A stretch of DNA of 64,000 nt. Source: Streptomyces capillispiralis. Its GTDB lineage: Bacteria > Actinomycetota > Actinomycetes > Streptomycetales > Streptomycetaceae. The DNA is taken from assembly GCF_007829875.1 (NCBI RefSeq), contig NZ_VIWV01000001.1, positions 1,054,001 through 1,118,000 on the forward strand, in the 5' to 3' direction. Each line of letters starts with the position of its first letter. Within the stretch, counting starts at the first letter, position 1. A program made the translations under genes and the position numbers. The notes under the pieces are model-generated. The model was not told the DNA's origin. It saw only the letters and a list, made by a program, of their open reading frames with translations, and did no database searches. Shown piece by piece: positions 59,928 through 64,000 of the stretch.

Positions 59928-59933
59928 CGTGCC

Positions 59934-59963
59934 TCGGGCCCGGTGCGAATGCCCCGGGCCCGA
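59934..59963. terminator. Bidirectional terminator between hsdR and the DUF397 gene
   Basis: Perfect 10-bp arms TCGGGCCCGG and CCGGGCCCGA with a 10-nt loop lie in the 45-nt gap between convergent genes. No U-tract, as usual in streptomycetes. Confidence 0.75.
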
Positions 59964-59972
59964 ACACACGGT

Positions 59973-60179
59973 TCACCGCCCTGCGGCCATCCGCAGGAAG
60001 TCGTCCCAAGCGGCGGGGCCTATCGCAAGCTTGGCCATCGTGGGCCGTTTCGAGTCCCTGACGAGGACAGCTCCCGGGAGCGCGGCAACCTCCAGGCACT
60101 CGCCGCCATTGCCGGTGCTGTAGCTGCTCTTGACCCAAGCGGCCTCGGGCACAGCCGCCTTGCTGTGCTGCACGCTCAT
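59973..60179 (-). CDS. DUF397 domain protein
   Basis: A 68-residue protein with the DUF397 core WVKSSYSTGNGGECLEVA and VLVRDSKRP, ending WDDFLRMAAG. DUF397 proteins are the small partners of Scr1-type XRE regulators, often considered antitoxin- or toxin-like units in streptomycetes. The ATG at 60179 overlaps the XRE stop (ATGA). Confidence 0.92.
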   Translation of the reverse strand: MSVQHSKAAVPEAAWVKSSYSTGNGGECLEVAALPGAVLVRDSKRPTMAKLAIGPAAWDDFLRMAAGR

Positions 60180-61030
60180 GTCTCTCCCATCAGTTGCTTG
60201 ATGAACGCCGCTGACTCGCTCGGTGTCAGGGCCTGTGATCGGAGGATGCCATAGCGAGCTTCCAGCGTCCGCACATAGGCGGTGTCGGTATAGATGCGGC
60301 TGTGATCCTGTACCTCTGCGTACGCGACCCGCTGCCCCTTGTCGGTGTCGATCAATGTGAACGGCCCGCTCAAGGCGGCGTTGTCTTCCCGTGCGATCGG
60401 CATGACCTGCACTTCCACATTCCTGGACTGGCCCGTGGCGAGGATGTGCTCCAACGCCTCGCGCATCACCTTCCCCCCACCGATCGGCCTCCTCAGAACG
60501 GCCTCCTCGATCACGAAACTCATCAAGGGGGCAGGGCGGCGCAGGAAGATCTCCTGACGCACCATGCGCGCCTCAAGTCGCTGCTCGATCACGTCGTCCT
60601 CTAGCAGCGGCCGTTGCATGTGGAAGACCGCCCGTGCGTAACCCTCGGTCTGCAACAGACCAGGCACGGCATACACGGCGTACAGGTTCAGGGCGGTAGC
60701 TCGGGCCTCAAGCCGCGCCATATCCCGGAACATGGCCGGGTACTGAGCCTTCGCCACCTCGTCCTTCAGGGCTCGGAGAACACCGCCCACCCCCAGCACC
60801 TCATCCGCCTTGTCGATGAACGAAGCCTGCGGAATCCGCCTCCCCTGCTCAATCGAAGCCACCGAGTCCGCCGAGTACCCCACCCGTTTCCCGAACTCCG
60901 CCCGCTCCATCCCCGCCCGCGTCCGCAGCAGCTTCAGCTGCCGTCCGAACGCGGTCACCACACCCGTCCCGGGCTCGTCCTCCGGCCGCCGCTGCTGCCG
61001 TACCGTCTCCTCGTCCCGCACCTCGGTCAC
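60176..61030 (-). CDS. XRE-family regulator with DUF5753 (Scr1-type)
   Basis: A 284-residue DNA-binding protein. The helix-turn-helix is at about residues 28-85 (RQLKLLRTRAGMERAEFGKR; YSADSVASIEQGRRIPQ). The DUF5753 domain has the typical LNLYAVYAVPGLLQTEGYAR and AALSGPFTLIDTDKGQRVAYAE. It regulates, with the coupled DUF397 protein, genes in developmental or stress control (recalled). GTG 61030 is tentative; GTG 61120 would add 30 Gly/Arg-rich residues. It diverges from an anti-sigma-like ATPase gene, the standard three-gene arrangement. Confidence 0.88.
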   Translation of the reverse strand: MTEVRDEETVRQQRRPEDEPGTGVVTAFGRQLKLLRTRAGMERAEFGKRVGYSADSVASIEQGRRIPQASFIDKADEVLGVGGVLRALKDEVAKAQYPAMFRDMARLEARATALNLYAVYAVPGLLQTEGYARAVFHMQRPLLEDDVIEQRLEARMVRQEIFLRRPAPLMSFVIEEAVLRRPIGGGKVMREALEHILATGQSRNVEVQVMPIAREDNAALSGPFTLIDTDKGQRVAYAEVQDHSRIYTDTAYVRTLEARYGILRSQALTPSESAAFIKQLMGET

Positions 61031-61149
61031 CGCCCTGCCGCCTCTCCCGCGTACCGTCCCGTACAACGCCCGCGCCGGCCCCGTACGAAAGCCCGGCGAC
61101 GGCGCGTCACCGCTGGTCACGCTATGCCACGGGACGCCACCGTGAGTGC

Positions 61150-61593
61150 ATGAACGTCACACAATCACCCCTCACGGTGCACCAGTTCTCGATGCGCTTC
61201 ACCTCCACCCCGCGCGGCGCCCGCCTCGCCCGGCGCATGTGCGAGCACTGTCTGGACGCCTGGGGCGTGCCGTACGACAGCGACGCGCACGAGACCGTCA
61301 CGCTCGTCGCCGCGGAGCTGTGCGCCAACGCCGTGCGGCACGGGCACGTCGCCGGCCGCGACTTCCACGTACGCATCACGGCCACCCCGGCCACCCGCAC
61401 CGTACGGATCGAGGTCACCGACACCCGGGACGAGCGGCTCCCCCAACGCCCCACCACGCCACCGCAGGACGGCGAGAGCGGGCGCGGCCTGCTGCTCGTG
61501 GCCGCCCTCGCCGACCGCTGGGGCTGCTCGCCGCGTGCCGGAGGCGGACCGGGCAAGACCGTCTGGGCGGAGTGCACCGCTTACCCCGCCTGA
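61150..61593 (+). CDS. Anti-sigma/RsbW-like ATP-binding protein
   Basis: A 147-residue HATPase_c protein of the SpoIIAB/RsbW type. The N-box is TLVAAELCANAVRHG, and the G-box GRGLLLVAALADRWG follows. There is no sensor domain. Such proteins bind sigma factors or XRE partners; the divergent XRE-DUF397 pair is the usual companion. ATG 61150 has no clear Shine-Dalgarno sequence, and the transcript may be nearly leaderless. Confidence 0.9.
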   Translation: MNVTQSPLTVHQFSMRFTSTPRGARLARRMCEHCLDAWGVPYDSDAHETVTLVAAELCANAVRHGHVAGRDFHVRITATPATRTVRIEVTDTRDERLPQRPTTPPQDGESGRGLLLVAALADRWGCSPRAGGGPGKTVWAECTAYPA

Positions 61594-61710
61594 CCTGATC
61601 ACGCAACCGGCACCCACCCTGGTTGGACGCACACGCCCTCGCCCGGAAAACTGATCTCCAACCAAGCGCAGAGCTCTTCGGGCACTCGACGCGAGCGGGG
61701 GCGGGACCAG

Positions 61711-63315
61711 GTGCCGGACGACGTACGACGGATCGCGGGACGCTACGAACTGCTGGAGCAGTTCAACCACGGCGGCATGGGGGACATCTGGCGCGGCTAC
61801 GACGCCGTGCTGGACCGGCCGGTGGCCGTGAAGCTGATCCGGCCGCAGGCGGTGACGTCCCCGCACCTGGCGGAGGAGTTCGAGAAACGCTTCCGGCGCG
61901 AGGCGCGCGTCACCGCGCGGATCCAGCACCCGGGCGTCCCGCAGGTGTACGACGCGGTACTGGACGAGTCGTACGAGCAGCTGTTCCTCGTCATGGAGCT
62001 GGTCGACGGCGTCCCGCTGACCGCGTACGTGCGCCCCGGCCAGCAGCCGCCCCTCCCCCTCAGCTGGGCGGTGTCCGTGGCGGCCCAGGTGGCGACCGTG
62101 CTGTCGTACGCGCACGACGTGCCCGTCGTCCACCGTGACCTGAAGCCGGGCAACATTCTCGTCGCCCGGGACGGCACGGTGAAGGTGCTGGACTTCGGCA
62201 TCGCGGCAATCCTGCGCACGGACGTCACCAAGCTGACGGCGACCGGCAGTCCGATCGGGACACACCAGTACATGGCACCGGAGCAGGTGCGCGGCGCCCG
62301 GGTCACGCCCCGCACCGACCTGTACGCGCTCGGCTGCGTCCTGCACGAACTGCTCGGCGGGCGACCGCTGTTCGCCGGGGACAGCGAGTGGCAGCTGATG
62401 ATGCAGCACATCAACGCGGCACCGACACCGCTGCGGCAACTGCGCTCCGACGTGCCCGAAGCGCTGGAGGAACTCGTCCTGCACCTGCTCCGCAAGGCGC
62501 CCGAGGCGCGTCCGGCGGACGTGCAGGAGGTGTACGAGCGGCTGCGGCCGTATCTGCCGGTACCCGGCGAGGAACCCGCGCCGGAAGCGGCGGGTCCCGC
62601 CGGGGCGCCCGACCCGACGGGGATCTTCCGGCGTCCGTACGCACCCCGGGCGCGCACCGGCACCACGGGCGCGCGGCCCGCCGAGGCAGCCGTGGCACCG
62701 GACGCGCCGCCCGCCGTCCCAGCGGCCGAGCGGGAGGCGCTGCGGGAGCAGATCCGCGAGGTGTACGCGCACTACGTCGCCCTCATGGAAGAGGAGCGGT
62801 ACGCGCAGGCCACCGAGGTGGTGGACGAGATGATCGAGCCGGCCGCACGCGCCCTGGGCTCGGAGAGCAGGGCGGTCCTGCGGCTGCGCACCTGGCGGGC
62901 GGTGAGCCGGCAGCTGGCCGGTGACCACCGGGCGGCGCTGCCCGAGTTCGAGGCGCTCGCCGACGCCTACGCGCGCGTCGGCGGCCCGAGCAGCGAGGAA
63001 GCCCTGGACAGCCGCGCCCAGGCCGCCCGCTGTCGTGGGGAACTCGGCCAGGTCACCGAGGCACTGGCCGGACTGAACGGCGTACTGGACGCCGTACGCG
63101 CGATCGACGGCGACGTGAGCGAGAACGCGGTGGAGCTGCGGCGCGACATCGGCATGCTGCTGCTGGCGCAGCAAAGGGCGGCGGAGGCGTACGACGTGCT
63201 GGAGCCGCTGCACTCGGACCTGTGCGTGGTGTTCGGCCCGGACGACGAGCTGACGGCCGAGGTGGCGGAGACCCTGGCCGTGATCCGCCTCGATCTGGAT
63301 GGTCCTGGCTACTGA
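61711..63315 (+). CDS. Soluble Ser/Thr protein kinase with helical C-terminal repeats
   Basis: A 534-residue PknB-like kinase. It has the glycine loop FNHGGMGDIWRGYD, VAVKLIRP (Lys about 39), catalytic HRDLKPGNILVA (about 140), DFGIA, and the APE-like MAPEQVRG. After a Pro/Ala-rich linker (about 285-345), residues 345-534 form TPR-like helical pairs. There is no transmembrane segment, unlike most PknB proteins, so it is cytoplasmic. GTG 61711 follows a weak AG-rich region. It lies 132 nt before an AIPR-like defence gene on the same strand, so a signalling role there is possible. Confidence 0.9.
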   Translation: MPDDVRRIAGRYELLEQFNHGGMGDIWRGYDAVLDRPVAVKLIRPQAVTSPHLAEEFEKRFRREARVTARIQHPGVPQVYDAVLDESYEQLFLVMELVDGVPLTAYVRPGQQPPLPLSWAVSVAAQVATVLSYAHDVPVVHRDLKPGNILVARDGTVKVLDFGIAAILRTDVTKLTATGSPIGTHQYMAPEQVRGARVTPRTDLYALGCVLHELLGGRPLFAGDSEWQLMMQHINAAPTPLRQLRSDVPEALEELVLHLLRKAPEARPADVQEVYERLRPYLPVPGEEPAPEAAGPAGAPDPTGIFRRPYAPRARTGTTGARPAEAAVAPDAPPAVPAAEREALREQIREVYAHYVALMEEERYAQATEVVDEMIEPAARALGSESRAVLRLRTWRAVSRQLAGDHRAALPEFEALADAYARVGGPSSEEALDSRAQAARCRGELGQVTEALAGLNGVLDAVRAIDGDVSENAVELRRDIGMLLLAQQRAAEAYDVLEPLHSDLCVVFGPDDELTAEVAETLAVIRLDLDGPGY

Positions 63316-63447
63316 CCGGATTGGCCATCGCGGCTGAAACCGCACCTAAACACCTGACGTTCGGGCCATCATGGGACGATCAAGTAGGCGGTAGCGGCAG
63401 CAACGCTTGTTCATGCTGCGCTTCGCCAGTGGGAGGGGACCGAAGGC

Positions 63448-64000
63448 ATGACGGCAAAGAAGGCCGGGGAAACCACGCCGAGCGTGGCCACACAGGTGCG
63501 TCAGGTTGGCGGAGCGCTGAAGACGGTGTATGGCAGTCTGCTGGACGTCAGCGATCTCGAAGGCATGCCTGCACATGAGCAGGAGCCGCGGCTGCTGTCG
63601 CGGGCCTTGACTGCACAGGCCGTACGCATGGTCACCGGCTTCAGCCCGCAGGAGGCGGCCCGGAGCGTCATCGACGGGCACGCGGACCAGGGCATTGACG
63701 CCATCGCGGTGGTGGACGGCCCTCAGCCGCACGTATACCTGGTGCAGGGAAAGTGGAGCCCCGAGGGAAGAGCCGCAGCCGACCGGAAGGCGGTCTTGGA
63801 ACTCTTCGCCGGTCTGCGCCTCATCGACGACGAGGACTTCGCCCCATTCAACCCACGAGGGCGTCAGCTGGCCGAGTACGCCAAGGCCGTCATGGATCGA
63901 GGGCCCGTACCCGTGACCCAGGTCATCGTGCTGATGCGACCCGACAATCCCGGTATCGGCTTCCAAGATGCTCTGGTCAACGGCGAGAAGGAGTTCAACC
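63448..64000 (+). CDS. AIPR-like (abortive infection phage resistance) protein, 3'-truncated by the window
   Basis: The first 184 codons of a gene running out of the window. ATG 63448 has GGGAGGGG about 9 nt upstream. The pattern GHADQGIDAIAVVDG, followed by VYLVQGKW, matches the restriction-endonuclease-like N-terminus of AIPR proteins: an Asp in the GID motif and Gln-x-Lys in the next strand as metal-site residues. AIPR proteins are phage-defence effectors. The rest of the protein is needed to confirm the family. Confidence 0.65.
   Translation, partial: MTAKKAGETTPSVATQVRQVGGALKTVYGSLLDVSDLEGMPAHEQEPRLLSRALTAQAVRMVTGFSPQEAARSVIDGHADQGIDAIAVVDGPQPHVYLVQGKWSPEGRAAADRKAVLELFAGLRLIDDEDFAPFNPRGRQLAEYAKAVMDRGPVPVTQVIVLMRPDNPGIGFQDALVNGEKEFN

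Overview
The window is GC-rich actinobacterial chromosome, almost certainly Streptomyces. The evidence is very high GC at third codon positions, GTG starts, 4-nt start/stop overlaps, and lineage-typical genes: opcA, the HTH/DUF397/ATP-binding regulatory set, and a tkt-tal-zwf-opcA-pgi-gnd cluster. From memory, the left third matches the order of the S. coelicolor SCO6650-SCO6663 region. No integrase, insertion sequence, rRNA, tRNA or CRISPR array was seen.

1-8.7 kb: a pentose-phosphate/glycolysis operon on the + strand (partial transketolase, transaldolase, G6PDH, OpcA, glucose-6-phosphate isomerase, short-form 6-phosphogluconate dehydrogenase, histidine phosphatase). 8.7-13.9 kb: a quinate/shikimate catabolic cluster (dehydroshikimate dehydratase fused to an HPPD-like domain, quinate/shikimate dehydrogenase, TetR regulator, MHS-family permease). 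14.1-18.4 kb: a UvrA-like resistance ATPase, a PPOX flavin/F420 protein and a serine hydrolase.

18.4-25.6 kb: an orphan biosynthetic cluster. It has a divergent GTP cyclohydrolase II in which the conserved Tyr is Met120 (the change known to stop catalysis at the formamidopyrimidine), a creatininase-family hydrolase, a PTPS-like T-fold protein lacking the usual Zn ligands, a glycosyltransferase, a methyltransferase, a BchC-like dehydrogenase, a flippase-like membrane protein and a CDP-alcohol phosphatidyltransferase. The product is unknown; a GTP-derived, possibly membrane-linked glycoconjugate would fit.

25.6-30.8 kb: a tight operon of acetyltransferase, family-5 solute-binding lipoprotein, fused two-domain permease and MFS protein. 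It has no ATPase gene, and a Zur-box-like palindrome overlaps its predicted promoter, so metal or metallophore transport is suggested. 31.3-35.6 kb: a small unknown protein, a large membrane protein with a type-1 periplasmic-binding-like domain, and an HD-domain protein.

35.7-60 kb: a defence-type accessory region. Its core is a translationally coupled six-gene operon (two unknown proteins, an 1811-residue DEAD/DUF1998 helicase, a degenerate J-domain-like protein, a GrpE-like candidate and an Hsp70). I do not recognise this as a named system, and it is the strongest candidate for something undescribed. It is followed by a divergent DGQHR/DndB-like gene and an N6-adenine methylase, then a complete type I restriction-modification operon (hsdM-hsdS-hsdR). 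60-64 kb: DUF397/XRE/ATP-binding regulators, a soluble Ser/Thr kinase, and the start of an AIPR-like abortive-infection gene cut by the window edge.
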